Origin: Flavobacterium keumense
Lineage (GTDB): Bacteria; Bacteroidota; Bacteroidia; Flavobacteriales; Flavobacteriaceae
Direction of reading: 5' to 3'
NCBI RefSeq assembly: GCF_029866485.1
Contig: NZ_CP092332.1
Location: 2,474,340 to 2,538,339 of the forward strand
DNA: 64,000 nt
Shown: piece by piece, positions 1-7,506 of the stretch
Layout: each line of letters begins with the position of its first letter
How positions within the stretch are numbered: the first letter of the stretch is position 1
Made by a program: the position numbers and the translations under genes
The notes under the pieces: generated by a model
What the model was told of the DNA's origin: nothing
The model's database searches: none
What the model saw: only the letters and a program-made list of their open reading frames with translations

Positions 1-625
1 TTACTTTTTTTACGTTTTTATCAAAATACCTACACACTTCTGTAGCAGCATCATCCATAACGGTCAAGGCGCGTAATAATGGTGTTTTATAATCTAGAGC
101 TTCACCTGTATAGGAAATAAATACGGTTGGAATACACAAAGTAGTACCAAAAATAAAGGCTGGAGAGGTTGGATCCCAAGCAGTATATCCCCTTGCTTCA
201 AAGGTATTTCTAATTCCACCATTTGGAAAACTTGATGCATCCGGTTCTTGTTGAACTAATTGCGCTCCTCCAAATTTTTCTACTGAATCACCTCCATCAA
301 ATGAAGTTTCAAAAAAAGCATCGTGTTTCTCTGCAGTAGTTCCTGTCAATGGTTGAAACCAGTGCGTATAGTGAGTTACACCTTTTGATAAAGCCCATTC
401 TTTCATTCCCATAGCCACATAATCGGCAATTTTTCTATCTATTTTGGTTCCGTGTTGAATAGCACCTTGAACTGCTTTATAAGCTTCAGAGGTCAAGAAT
501 TGTTTCATCGCTTTTTGATTAAATACATTAGAACCAAAAATGACTGATTTTTTTTCAGTTTCCTCAAAATGAATTGGTTTCCTACTAGATGCTTCTCTTA
601 AAGCTTGAAAACGTAATGTTGGCAT
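1..625 (-). CDS. glnN: Glutamine synthetase type III, N-terminal part (cut by window edge)
   Basis: Only the first 208 codons are visible; the gene runs off the left edge. The protein starts [16 protein letters not shown] and contains the segment THWFQPLTG followed by FDGG and SFPNGG. These are typical of the long (about 700 residue) GS-III family of Bacteroidota and cyanobacteria, which makes glutamine from glutamate, ammonia and ATP. The start is the ATG at 625-623. A matching promoter box lies on the minus strand at 669-676. It is divergently placed to a second, unrelated-type glutamine synthetase, so the intergenic region probably serves both genes. Family assignment is firm from the motifs; the C-terminal part cannot be judged. 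Confidence 0.9.
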   Translation of the reverse strand, partial: MPTLRFQALREASSRKPIHFEETEKKSVIFGSNVFNQKAMKQFLTSEAYKAVQGAIQHGTKIDRKIADYVAMGMKEWALSKGVTHYTHWFQPLTGTTAEKHDAFFETSFDGGDSVEKFGGAQLVQQEPDASSFPNGGIRNTFEARGYTAWDPTSPAFIFGTTLCIPTVFISYTGEALDYKTPLLRALTVMDDAATEVCRYFDKNVKKV

Positions 626-668
626 AACAGTTTTATTTAATATTAAATACTCATTTTTGCTAAAAAAG

Positions 669-676
669 CAAATATA
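669..676 (-). promoter_or_regulatory. Bacteroidota-type -7 box for glnN
   Basis: The minus strand reads TATATTTG, an exact match to TANNTTTG. A TTG lies 22 bases upstream as a possible -33 element. Transcription would start near 662, giving a leader of about 37 nt. Sequence match only. Confidence 0.55.
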
Positions 677-837
677 ATCAATATTAAATCGAGGAAGACA
701 ATTGCGAAATTATTTTTTTAGCCTATCAAAAATTATTTTTTTTTAAATATACCCCCTTAAAAAATACACTTATGCGAAAAGTAACCTATAACAACACAAA
801 AAACACCCCTATCTTTTTAAGCTTTAGAAAAATAAAT

Positions 838-845
838 TAAATTTG
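838..845 (+). promoter_or_regulatory. -7 box for the GS-II glutamine synthetase gene
   Basis: TAAATTTG matches TANNTTTG; no clear TTG is seen at the -33 spacing, only a T-run. The box overlaps the GTG at 845, an in-frame upstream start candidate, so that GTG would not be in the mRNA. This supports the ATG at 881 as the true start. Confidence 0.5.
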
Positions 846-880
846 TGTCAGAATTTGAATCACATATAAATTATAGTATT

Positions 881-1897
881 ATGGCTAAAATTAAATTAGA
901 ATACATTTGGTTAGATGGTTATGAGCCAACTCAAAACCTTAGAAGTAAAACTAAAGTAGAGGAGCATGAAAATTTCCAAGGAACTTTAGCAGAAATTGGA
1001 AACTGGTCATTTGACGGTTCTTCCACCAGACAAGCTGAAGGAGGTTCTTCAGATTGTTTATTAGTTCCTGTTGCTATTTATCCTGATCCTGACCGTAAGA
1101 ACGGCTACTTAGTAATGTGTGAAGTTATGTATGCTGACGGAACTCCTCATCCTTCTAATGGTAGAGCTACTATCGATGATGAAGATGATGATTTCTGGTT
1201 TGGTTTTGAGCAAGAATACTTCATCATGGATACAAAAACTCAATTACCTTTAGGATTTCCTGTAGGAGGATACCCTGCACCACAAGGTATGTACTATTGT
1301 TCAGTTGGAGGAAAAAATACTCACGGAAGAAAACTAGTAGAAGAGCATGCTGACTTATGTATTGCTGCTGGAATCAACTTCGAAGGAATTAACCAAGAAG
1401 TAGCTTGTGGACAATGGGAATTCCAATTATTTGCTAAAGGAGCTAAAAAAGCAGGAGACGAAATCTGGATTGCTAGATATTTATTAGATCGTTTAACTGA
1501 GAAATACGGTTACTATATTGAATACCACCCAAAACCACTTGGTGATACTGACTGGAATGGTTCTGGTATGCATGCTAACTTCTCTAATTCAACTTTAAGA
1601 ACTTGTGGTTCAAAAGAAACGTACGAGAAAATTTGTGAAGCTTTCCGTCCTGTTACAAAAGAGCACATTGCTGTTTATGGTGCTTATAATGAACAACGTT
1701 TGACAGGTAAACACGAAACTGCATCTATCAACGACTTCTCTTACGGAGTTTCTGACAGAGGTTGTTCAATCCGTATTCCATTAATGACCGTTCAAAAAGG
1801 TTGGAAAGGTTGGTTGGAAGATAGAAGACCAGCTTCCAATGGAGACCCTTACAAAATTGCTGCTAGAATTATCAAAACTGTAAAATCAGCTTTGTAA
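881..1897 (+). CDS. Glutamine synthetase, eukaryote-like type II (beta-grasp) family
   Basis: A 338-residue enzyme beginning MAKIKLEYIWLDGYEP. It forms glutamine from glutamate and ammonia with ATP. The short length and the motifs GFEQEYF (residues about 108-114, metal-binding glutamates), GSGMHANFSN (glutamate-binding loop) and NDFSYGVSDRG fit GS-II, the type found in eukaryotes and some bacteria, rather than the 470-residue GS-I. The start at 881 is preferred over the in-frame GTG at 845 because the promoter box covers the latter. A strong terminator follows. It sits head to head with the GS-III gene, so the cell has two independent ammonia-assimilating synthetases at one locus. High confidence in family; the division of labour is unknown. 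Confidence 0.93.
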   Translation: MAKIKLEYIWLDGYEPTQNLRSKTKVEEHENFQGTLAEIGNWSFDGSSTRQAEGGSSDCLLVPVAIYPDPDRKNGYLVMCEVMYADGTPHPSNGRATIDDEDDDFWFGFEQEYFIMDTKTQLPLGFPVGGYPAPQGMYYCSVGGKNTHGRKLVEEHADLCIAAGINFEGINQEVACGQWEFQLFAKGAKKAGDEIWIARYLLDRLTEKYGYYIEYHPKPLGDTDWNGSGMHANFSNSTLRTCGSKETYEKICEAFRPVTKEHIAVYGAYNEQRLTGKHETASINDFSYGVSDRGCSIRIPLMTVQKGWKGWLEDRRPASNGDPYKIAARIIKTVKSAL

Positions 1898-1919
1898 TTT
1901 AACCTCAATATACAACAAG

Positions 1920-1951
1920 AGTGCCTTCTATAATAGAAGGCACTTTTTTTA
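1920..1951 (+). terminator. Intrinsic terminator after GS-II
   Basis: A 10-bp perfect stem (AGTGCCTTCT / AGAAGGCACT) with a 5-nt loop is followed by a run of T. Confidence 0.9.
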
Positions 1952-1995
1952 TTTCTTTTTTTAAATCTTCAATTTCTGCATAGTAGATAAATCTG

Positions 1996-2003
1996 TATTT
2001 TTG
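1996..2003 (+). promoter_or_regulatory. -7 box, leaderless-type spacing
   Basis: TATTTTTG matches TANNTTTG and ends only 5 bases before the ATG at 2008. The mRNA would start at or next to the start codon. Confidence 0.5.
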
Positions 2004-2007
2004 TTTG

Positions 2008-2568
2008 ATGACACAAGACTTAAAATTATATATGGTCATGCTAGGATGTACTCCCGAAGGCCGATATACCGAACAACACGATATTTTTTTTGGAATAGGA
2101 AATTCTTTAAAAGAATTAATCCCCCAAATGGATGCTTTTTGGCCTGAAGCTAAAGGAAAATTTCATATTGATGCTTGGCGCGAAGTAACAACCGTTGATA
2201 ATTTTTCTATTTCTATCGGAACTAAAAAAACAATCGAGAACAGTAGAAAATTATTCTTTATTAATTTAGGAGGCTACAAAGAAAATGAATTTGAAGAATA
2301 CCATTATAAAACATTGACGGTAGCCGAAAGTTTAGGTCTTGCAGCTAAAGTAGCTAAAGCTACTACGTTCTATAAACATTTTAGCTTTGAAGGTGCTACT
2401 TCCCACATTGATGATAAATATGGCATTGACGTAGATGAAATTTACAATGTAGATGACATTTTAGCTCCAATTTTTAAGGAGAAGTATTCCATACAAATTA
2501 CCCCTTCTGAAACAACTTTAGAAGAAGACATACTTCATATTGGCTATTTAAAGATTGACAAGATTTAA
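2008..2568 (+). CDS. DUF1543 domain-containing protein
   Basis: A 186-residue cytoplasmic protein starting MTQDLKLYMVMLGC. The N-terminal half (YMVMLGCTPEGRYTEQHDIFFGIG and the following KELIP and FHIDAW) matches the DUF1543 family, whose biochemical role is not established. There is no signal peptide or membrane segment. The ATG at 2008 follows an in-frame TTG at 2005; the ATG is preferred. It lies alone between the GS-II terminator and purU, 120 bp upstream of the latter. The family call is from recognition; I can assign no function. Confidence 0.75.
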   Translation: MTQDLKLYMVMLGCTPEGRYTEQHDIFFGIGNSLKELIPQMDAFWPEAKGKFHIDAWREVTTVDNFSISIGTKKTIENSRKLFFINLGGYKENEFEEYHYKTLTVAESLGLAAKVAKATTFYKHFSFEGATSHIDDKYGIDVDEIYNVDDILAPIFKEKYSIQITPSETTLEEDILHIGYLKIDKI

Positions 2569-2688
2569 ACCTAGTTTTATAAAACAATTCTACTTTATAT
2601 TGTTTTAAAAATGAGGTGATTCTGTAGAAAAATAAGTTTAGATTTGAAACCAGATTAACAAACAAAAACTAGTCCCTAAAAAAAGTAT

Positions 2689-3543
2689 ATGCAACGAATT
2701 ACGATACTTATTCACTGCGAAGACCAAAAATCGATTATTGCCACAGTAACCAATTATATTGCCTCGATTGAAGGAAATATCACCTACTTAGACCAACACG
2801 TAGATGCGGATGAAAATGTGTTTTTTATGCGTTTAGAATGTGAGTTTAACGCTAAAGATTGGGATTTAACATCCATAAAATCTCATTTTGAAACCCATTT
2901 AGCCAATCCCTTTAACATGAATTGGGAAATTTATTCACAGGACCAAAAGCCCCGTATGGCGTTATTTATATCAAAATACGACCACTGTTTGTATGATATT
3001 TTAGGTCGCTATAGTGCTGGTGAATTGAATCTTGAAATTCCGTTAATTATCAGTAACCACGAAGATTTAAGATCAGTAGCTGAACGTTTTGAAATTCCGT
3101 TTGAATACGTTCCGTTTACAAAAGAAATTAAAGCGCAAGGAGAACAACAGCAATTGGATTTATTAGCAAAATATGACATCGATTTTGTCGTATTGGCACG
3201 CTATATGCAAATTATCACACCTCGGATAATAGCTGCTTACAAAAATAAGATCATCAACATTCACCATTCTTTTTTACCTGCTTTTCCTGGTGCTAAGCCG
3301 TATCATTCTGCTTTCAAACGTGGGGTAAAAATTATTGGTGCAACAAGCCATTATGTAACCGAAGAATTAGACGAAGGTCCAATTATCGAACAAGACATTA
3401 CCCGTGTTTCACACAGTCATTCTATTGAAGATTTTATCATGAAGGGACGCGACTTAGAACGAATGGTTTTGGCAAGAGCCATAAAACTACATGCTGAACG
3501 AAAAACTATTGTGTACAATAACAAAACAGTCGTTTTTGCTTAG
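2689..3543 (+). CDS. purU: Formyltetrahydrofolate deformylase
   Basis: A 284-residue enzyme that hydrolyses 10-formyl-THF to THF and formate, balancing one-carbon units and feeding formate to purine synthesis. Residues 1-80 form an ACT regulatory domain (ITILIHCEDQKSIIATVTNY). Residues about 90-284 form the formyltransferase-like domain. The catalytic motif NIHHSFLPAFPG spans residues 190-201, and the catalytic Asp lies in ELDEGPI (about residue 228). Length is as expected for PurU. It is transcribed alone and ends at a shared convergent terminator. Confidence 0.95.
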   Translation: MQRITILIHCEDQKSIIATVTNYIASIEGNITYLDQHVDADENVFFMRLECEFNAKDWDLTSIKSHFETHLANPFNMNWEIYSQDQKPRMALFISKYDHCLYDILGRYSAGELNLEIPLIISNHEDLRSVAERFEIPFEYVPFTKEIKAQGEQQQLDLLAKYDIDFVVLARYMQIITPRIIAAYKNKIINIHHSFLPAFPGAKPYHSAFKRGVKIIGATSHYVTEELDEGPIIEQDITRVSHSHSIEDFIMKGRDLERMVLARAIKLHAERKTIVYNNKTVVFA

Positions 3544-3671
3544 TTTTAAAAACTTAACGAATCTTCAACAAACTAATAACAAAACCTTAACACTAATACT
3601 ATCAATCATTTATGATATTTGCAGTGATAATAAACTGGTTATTTATTATTTTGGTTTTGGTTAGTTATGAA

Positions 3672-3710
3672 AATGCCGATAGCTTGAAAAAAGCTATCGG
3701 CATTTTTTAT
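3672..3710. terminator. Bidirectional terminator between purU and the hydrolase gene
   Basis: A 14-bp perfect stem (AATGCCGATAGCTT / AAGCTATCGGCATT) with loop GAAAA carries T-runs on both strands. It serves purU (plus) and the pyrF-hydrolase unit (minus). Confidence 0.92.
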
Positions 3711-4492
3711 TGATTTATTTTTATGAAAGACAGCACTTCCGAATTAAAAAGAATTGGCTGTTCTACATTGACCACATGACCTGAATTTTGAATCACACAG
3801 AGTGTAGAACTACGGTAATGACTCGCAACCACCTTACGAACTGCGGGTAAAAACATATAATCTTCCTCACCCATTACATACAAAGTTGGAATATTCAATT
3901 CTACTTGTCGAAACCATCGCAACACCGGATTAATCTCAGCAGTCAATTTAAACCATTTAATAAACTCTTTTTGATACAATTTCTTCGCCTCGTTGATGAA
4001 TAGAATTCGAGATTGCTTATGATTTTTATTCGGCATAATAACAAAGGCAAAAAAACGATACAACACCAAATAAGGTAAAATATATTTGAACACATTCCCC
4101 ACAAACATTAAGATTTGAGAACGAAAATTCATTTTCAAAATAGCACCACCCATACTCATACTTTGCACGCGTTCTGGGTACATTTCGGCCAACTGGCGAA
4201 TTAAAATTGTCCCTAACGAAATCCCTACAAAGTGTGATTTCTCAATTTTCAAATGATTCAATACTTCTAAGATATCATTGGCCAAAGCCGAAAAAGTATA
4301 TTTCTGTTTGAACGCCTTTTTTAAGTTGGTTTTCGACTCTCCATGCCCTCGCAAATCCAATAATAATACATTGTATTCTTTTTGAAAATCACGAATTTGT
4401 TTGAACCAAATAGACGAACTACCTCCAGCCCCATGGACAAAAGTCACCCATTGGTTGCTGTCTTTATTCTCGTATAAGGTATAATTAATCAA
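3707..4492 (-). CDS. Alpha/beta hydrolase
   Basis: A 261-residue cytoplasmic protein of the alpha/beta-hydrolase fold. Visible elements: the oxyanion strand-loop FVHGAGGSSS (residues 18-27), the segment LDLRGHGES, the nucleophile elbow GISLG (Ser92), an acid in GEEDYMF (Asp211) and the catalytic His in NSGHVVNVEQP (His239). A helical cap rich in aromatic residues lies between about 125 and 185. The substrate cannot be told from sequence. It lies 36 bp downstream of pyrF on the same strand and may be co-transcribed. Confidence 0.88.
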   Translation of the reverse strand: MINYTLYENKDSNQWVTFVHGAGGSSSIWFKQIRDFQKEYNVLLLDLRGHGESKTNLKKAFKQKYTFSALANDILEVLNHLKIEKSHFVGISLGTILIRQLAEMYPERVQSMSMGGAILKMNFRSQILMFVGNVFKYILPYLVLYRFFAFVIMPNKNHKQSRILFINEAKKLYQKEFIKWFKLTAEINPVLRWFRQVELNIPTLYVMGEEDYMFLPAVRKVVASHYRSSTLCVIQNSGHVVNVEQPILFNSEVLSFIKINQ

Positions 4493-4528
4493 GTAGTCTT
4501 TTTTGTAAATATAGAAATTAAAACTACG

Positions 4529-5341
4529 TTAGCCTAAAATAGCTTGCATTTCTTGTTGCATTTGTAAGGCTTCAGCTCTTGCTTTTTCGGCAAAATCAAT
4601 TCCAGTAGACGCATAAATAATGGCTCTTGACGAATTAATCAACAAGCCAACATTTGCATTCATTCCGTATTTACAAACTTCAGATAAACTTCCTCCCTGC
4701 GCTCCTACTCCTGGAACTAACAAGAAACTATCCGGAATAATTTTCCGAATCTCAGTGAAATATTCTGCTTTAGTAGCACCCACAACATACATCAAGTTAT
4801 GACTGTTTTTCCAAGTTTTGGATGTTTTTAAAACTTGCTTATACAATTCGGTTCCATTCACATTCAAAGTTTGAAAATCAAACGCCCCTTCATTGGAAGT
4901 TAACGCTAACATAATGGTGTGTTTGTCTTCAAAAGCCAAAAATGGTTCTACCGAATCTTTACCCATATACGGCGCCACGGTTACCGAATCAAAATTCAAA
5001 TCTTCAAAGAATGCTTTAGCATACATCGAAGACGTATTTCCAATATCGCCTCTTTTTGCATCGGCAATGGTAAAAATATCAGGATAATTTTCGTTGATAT
5101 ACCGAATTGTTTTTTCTAACGACAACCAACCTTTAATTCCATACGCTTCATAAAAAGCAGTATTAGGCTTATAGGCTACAGCTAAATCATGCGTTGCGTC
5201 AATAATCGCTTTATTGAATTCAAAAATAGGATCTTCTGTTTCCAATACGTGTTGCGGAATCTTATTCAAATCGACATCCAAACCCACACACAGGAATGAT
5301 TTTTTAGCTTGAATTTGATCAATTAATTGTTGTGTTGTCAT
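4529..5341 (-). CDS. pyrF: Orotidine 5'-phosphate decarboxylase
   Basis: A 270-residue enzyme of the longer (type 2) OMP decarboxylase group, which makes UMP from OMP in the last step of pyrimidine synthesis. The catalytic charge network is visible as DAKRGD (Asp94, Lys96, Asp99), and the phosphate-binding region is [11 protein letters not shown]. The start ATG at 5341-5339 is preceded by an unusual TTTGCG-rich repeat (5358-5395) that holds the promoter region. Confident. Confidence 0.95.
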   Translation of the reverse strand: MTTQQLIDQIQAKKSFLCVGLDVDLNKIPQHVLETEDPIFEFNKAIIDATHDLAVAYKPNTAFYEAYGIKGWLSLEKTIRYINENYPDIFTIADAKRGDIGNTSSMYAKAFFEDLNFDSVTVAPYMGKDSVEPFLAFEDKHTIMLALTSNEGAFDFQTLNVNGTELYKQVLKTSKTWKNSHNLMYVVGATKAEYFTEIRKIIPDSFLLVPGVGAQGGSLSEVCKYGMNANVGLLINSSRAIIYASTGIDFAEKARAEALQMQQEMQAILG

Positions 5342-5357
5342 TGTTGTATATTTAACC

Positions 5358-5395
5358 GCAAAGTTCGCAAAGTTTTTCGCAAAGTTCGCAAAGTG
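5358..5395. repeat. GCAAAGTTC short tandem repeat upstream of pyrF
   Basis: Four GCAAAG units occur in a row with spacings of 9, 12 and 9 bases. In the pyrF sense direction they read CTTTGCGAA. The array sits between the prfA terminator and the pyrF start, where the pyrF promoter must lie. Confidence 0.8.
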
Positions 5396-5398
5396 TTA

Positions 5399-5436
5399 CA
5401 AAAAATGCCAAACTTAATTTTAAGCATGGCATTTGA
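5399..5436 (-). terminator. Intrinsic terminator after prfA
   Basis: On the minus strand AAATGCCA pairs with TGGCATTT around an inner CTTAA/TTAAG stem and is followed by a T-run. Confidence 0.75.
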
Positions 5437-5527
5437 TTTATTTTAAATTTACTATTTTATTTTTTGCCACTGGTTACATCGATTATAAAATCATAGTAAT
5501 CCTTTAATCTGTGGCAAACTAGCTAGA

Positions 5528-6601
5528 CTAAAAAACTTCACTGGCTTTTAATTTCTCCGTATTGTTTACTAATTGCAATTCGTCTATAATTTTCTGAATG
5601 TCACCATTCATAATGTTACCCAAATCATATAAAGTCAACCCAATACGGTGATCAGTTACACGACCTTGCGCATAATTATAGGTGCGAATTTTAGCCGAAC
5701 GGTCTCCTGAACTTACTTGTGAAGAACGCTTTGAAGCATCTTCTTCTTGTTTCTTAGCCAATTCCATTTCGTACAAACGAGAACGTAAAACTGTTAACGC
5801 CTTATCTTTATTTTTATGTTGTGATTTTTCATCCTGACACTGCGCTACCAATCCTGTTGGAATGTGCGTCAAACGAACTGCTGATTTCGTTGTATTTACC
5901 GATTGTCCGCCAGGTCCTGACGAACAAAAGAAATCCACACGAACATCATTCATATCAATTTGCACGTCAAATTCTTCCGCTTCTGGCAACACCATTACCG
6001 TAGCGGCTGATGTATGCACACGTCCTTGAGTTTCTGTTTGTGGTACACGTTGCACACGATGCACTCCCGCTTCAAACTTCAAAGTTCCGTACACATCTTC
6101 GCCAGTTACTTCAAAAATAATCTCTTTAAATCCTCCCGAAGTTCCTTCGTTCATGTCCACCACTGAAGTTCTCCACCCTCTACTTTCACAATATTTCGTG
6201 TACATACGAAACAAATCGCCAGCAAAAATACTTGCCTCATCACCACCTGTTCCCGCACGAACCTCCACCATTACATTTTTAGCATCTTCAGGATCTTTCG
6301 GAATCAATAGGAATTTGATTTCTTCTTCTAATTCTGGCAAGCGCTCTTTAGCTTCGTCTAATTGCATTTTGGCCATTTCCACCATTTCAGCATCTGATCC
6401 ATCAGCAATAATTTCGTTAGCCTCGTCAATATTAGCCATTAACAAAACATACTCGTCGCGTTTATCAGCCAAGGCTTTCAAACCTTTGTATTCTTGATTC
6501 AATTGCACATACCGTTTTTGATCAGCAATTACATCGGGTTGAATAATCAAATCCGAAATCTCATCAAAACGTTGTTTTACTATCTGAAGTCTATCTAACA
6601 T
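5528..6601 (-). CDS. prfA: Peptide chain release factor 1
   Basis: A 357-residue RF1, reading UAA/UAG stop codons and triggering peptide release. The start is the ATG at 6601 ([14 protein letters not shown]). An open frame continues upstream to 6844 but would cover the promoter and the hairpin repeat, so it is rejected. The codon-recognition PxT motif is PQT (187-189), in [18 protein letters not shown]. The peptidyl-transferase GGQ motif is at 231-233 ([18 protein letters not shown]). Length is normal. It has its own promoter and terminator. Confidence 0.96.
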   Translation of the reverse strand: MLDRLQIVKQRFDEISDLIIQPDVIADQKRYVQLNQEYKGLKALADKRDEYVLLMANIDEANEIIADGSDAEMVEMAKMQLDEAKERLPELEEEIKFLLIPKDPEDAKNVMVEVRAGTGGDEASIFAGDLFRMYTKYCESRGWRTSVVDMNEGTSGGFKEIIFEVTGEDVYGTLKFEAGVHRVQRVPQTETQGRVHTSAATVMVLPEAEEFDVQIDMNDVRVDFFCSSGPGGQSVNTTKSAVRLTHIPTGLVAQCQDEKSQHKNKDKALTVLRSRLYEMELAKKQEEDASKRSSQVSSGDRSAKIRTYNYAQGRVTDHRIGLTLYDLGNIMNGDIQKIIDELQLVNNTEKLKASEVF

Positions 6602-6626
6602 CTTATTTTTTCCTTTATTTGGAGGG

Positions 6627-6634
6627 CAAAAGTA
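6627..6634 (-). promoter_or_regulatory. -7 box for prfA
   Basis: The minus strand reads TACTTTTG, an exact TANNTTTG match, giving a leader of about 20 nt to the ATG at 6601. It lies between the gene and the hairpin repeat, so the repeat is probably outside the prfA mRNA. Confidence 0.5.
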
Positions 6635-6677
6635 CAAAAAAGATTGCAGAATTAATTTTAGAAAATCAGATTTTTTA

Positions 6678-6778
6678 GGAGCCAGTTCCAGCTGTACGCT
6701 ATATCTTTTTATTTTTTTGAGCTTCGAGAAGCTACGCTGCAAAAAAAATAAAAAGGATGTCGCTACCATCTGGGCTAA
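6678..6778 (+). repeat. Interspersed structured hairpin element, copy A
   Basis: One of three copies in this window. It runs from GGAGCC to TGGGCT. The conserved core arms are CGCTATATC and GGATGTCGC. Inside lies a long AT stem (CTTTTTATTTTTTT pairing with the later A-run) capped by AGCTT-CGAG-AAGCT at 6720-6733. Outer arms CCAG (6688-6691) and CTGG (6770-6773) pair. It sits in the divergent gap between prfA and the lipoprotein gene. Confidence 0.8.
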
Positions 6779-6835
6779 TTCGTATCTTTTCCCTAATATT
6801 GTATTCGTTTCAACAACACTTTTAAATCCAACAAA

Positions 6836-7309
6836 ATGCGTCAATTCATTCTTTTTTCATTATTTAGTTTACTACTATTTTCTTGTACTACTACTTCTAA
6901 AAACGAAAAAATAAAAGCTTCTGAATGGCTTATCGGTCAATGGGAAAATAGATCAGAAGAAGGAATCTTAACTGAAAATTGGATCAAATCCAACGACAGT
7001 ACCTTAACAGCAGAATCATTTTTTATCAAAGGAAAAGACACCTTGCATTTTGAAACCATCCGTTTAGTAGAAAAAAAGGGAGAGCTAGTTTATGAAACTA
7101 TTATCAAAGGACAAAACAACGACAAACCTATTTTGTTCCCATTAATTTCAGAAACAGAAAATGAATTGGTTTTTGAAAACCTTCAAAACGACTATCCACA
7201 AAAAATCAAATACCAACATCATTCAAAATCGGTTATTACCATTGCTATCTCAGGAACTCAAGCTAAAAAAGTAGTATCTGAGCAATTCAAAATGGCGAAA
7301 GTAAAATAG
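6836..7309 (+). CDS. Small lipoprotein, probable DUF6265 family
   Basis: A 157-residue exported lipoprotein. Residues 1-16 form a hydrophobic signal ending in LLLFSC, a lipobox with Cys17 as the lipidation site. The remainder begins [19 protein letters not shown] and looks like a single small beta-rich (lipocalin-like) domain; the W-L-x-G-x-W opening resembles DUF6265. It is a single gene with a strong terminator. It probably faces the periplasm, anchored to a membrane. Function unknown; the DUF assignment is from memory of the family and is tentative. Confidence 0.75.
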   Translation: MRQFILFSLFSLLLFSCTTTSKNEKIKASEWLIGQWENRSEEGILTENWIKSNDSTLTAESFFIKGKDTLHFETIRLVEKKGELVYETIIKGQNNDKPILFPLISETENELVFENLQNDYPQKIKYQHHSKSVITIAISGTQAKKVVSEQFKMAKVK

Positions 7310-7338
7310 ATTAAATCCATTTATATATCGAATATTTG

Positions 7339-7367
7339 AAACCTTGCTCCAAAAAGCAAGGTTTTTT
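7339..7367 (+). terminator. Intrinsic terminator after the lipoprotein gene
   Basis: The stem AAACCTTGCT / AGCAAGGTTT is followed by TTTTTT. Confidence 0.9.
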
Positions 7368-7419
7368 ATTCCCTAAAAAACTGATTTTCAACATTACAAA
7401 AATTCTTTTAAAAATATTA

Positions 7420-7435
7420 TTAAGATTTAATCTAA
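7420..7435. promoter_or_regulatory. Inverted repeat, possible Fur-family operator
   Basis: AGATT-T-AATCT (7423-7433) lies just upstream of the -33 element of the TonB receptor promoter. It is AT-rich and palindromic, as iron-regulator sites are. A Fur-family gene occurs at 39518. No direct evidence of binding. Confidence 0.3.
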
Positions 7436-7442
7436 ATAAACT

Positions 7443-7472
7443 TTGATAATACAAATGTTGCTTTTATATTTG
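7443..7472 (+). promoter_or_regulatory. Promoter of the TonB receptor gene
   Basis: TTG at 7443-7445, a 19-bp spacer, then TATATTTG at 7465-7472. This is a complete match to the Bacteroidota TTG / TANNTTTG pattern and the best-formed promoter in the window. Confidence 0.7.
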
Positions 7473-7506
7473 CGTCGTTATTTTTAATTATTCCAAATAA
7501 ACGATT

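Noticed and set aside
2580-2607. AT-rich inverted repeat after the DUF1543 gene as a terminator
   Set aside because: TAAAACAAT / ATTGTTTTA pairs, but no T-run follows; too weak to call.
3612-3713. 33-codon frame encoding a hydrophobic peptide (MIFAVIINWLFIILVLV start)
   Set aside because: Its last third is the strong bidirectional terminator stem, so the mRNA would end inside it; no promoter match is clear.
5528-6844. Longer prfA with an 81-residue N-terminal extension
   Set aside because: The extension covers the promoter box and the hairpin repeat; the ATG at 6601 gives the usual RF1 length.
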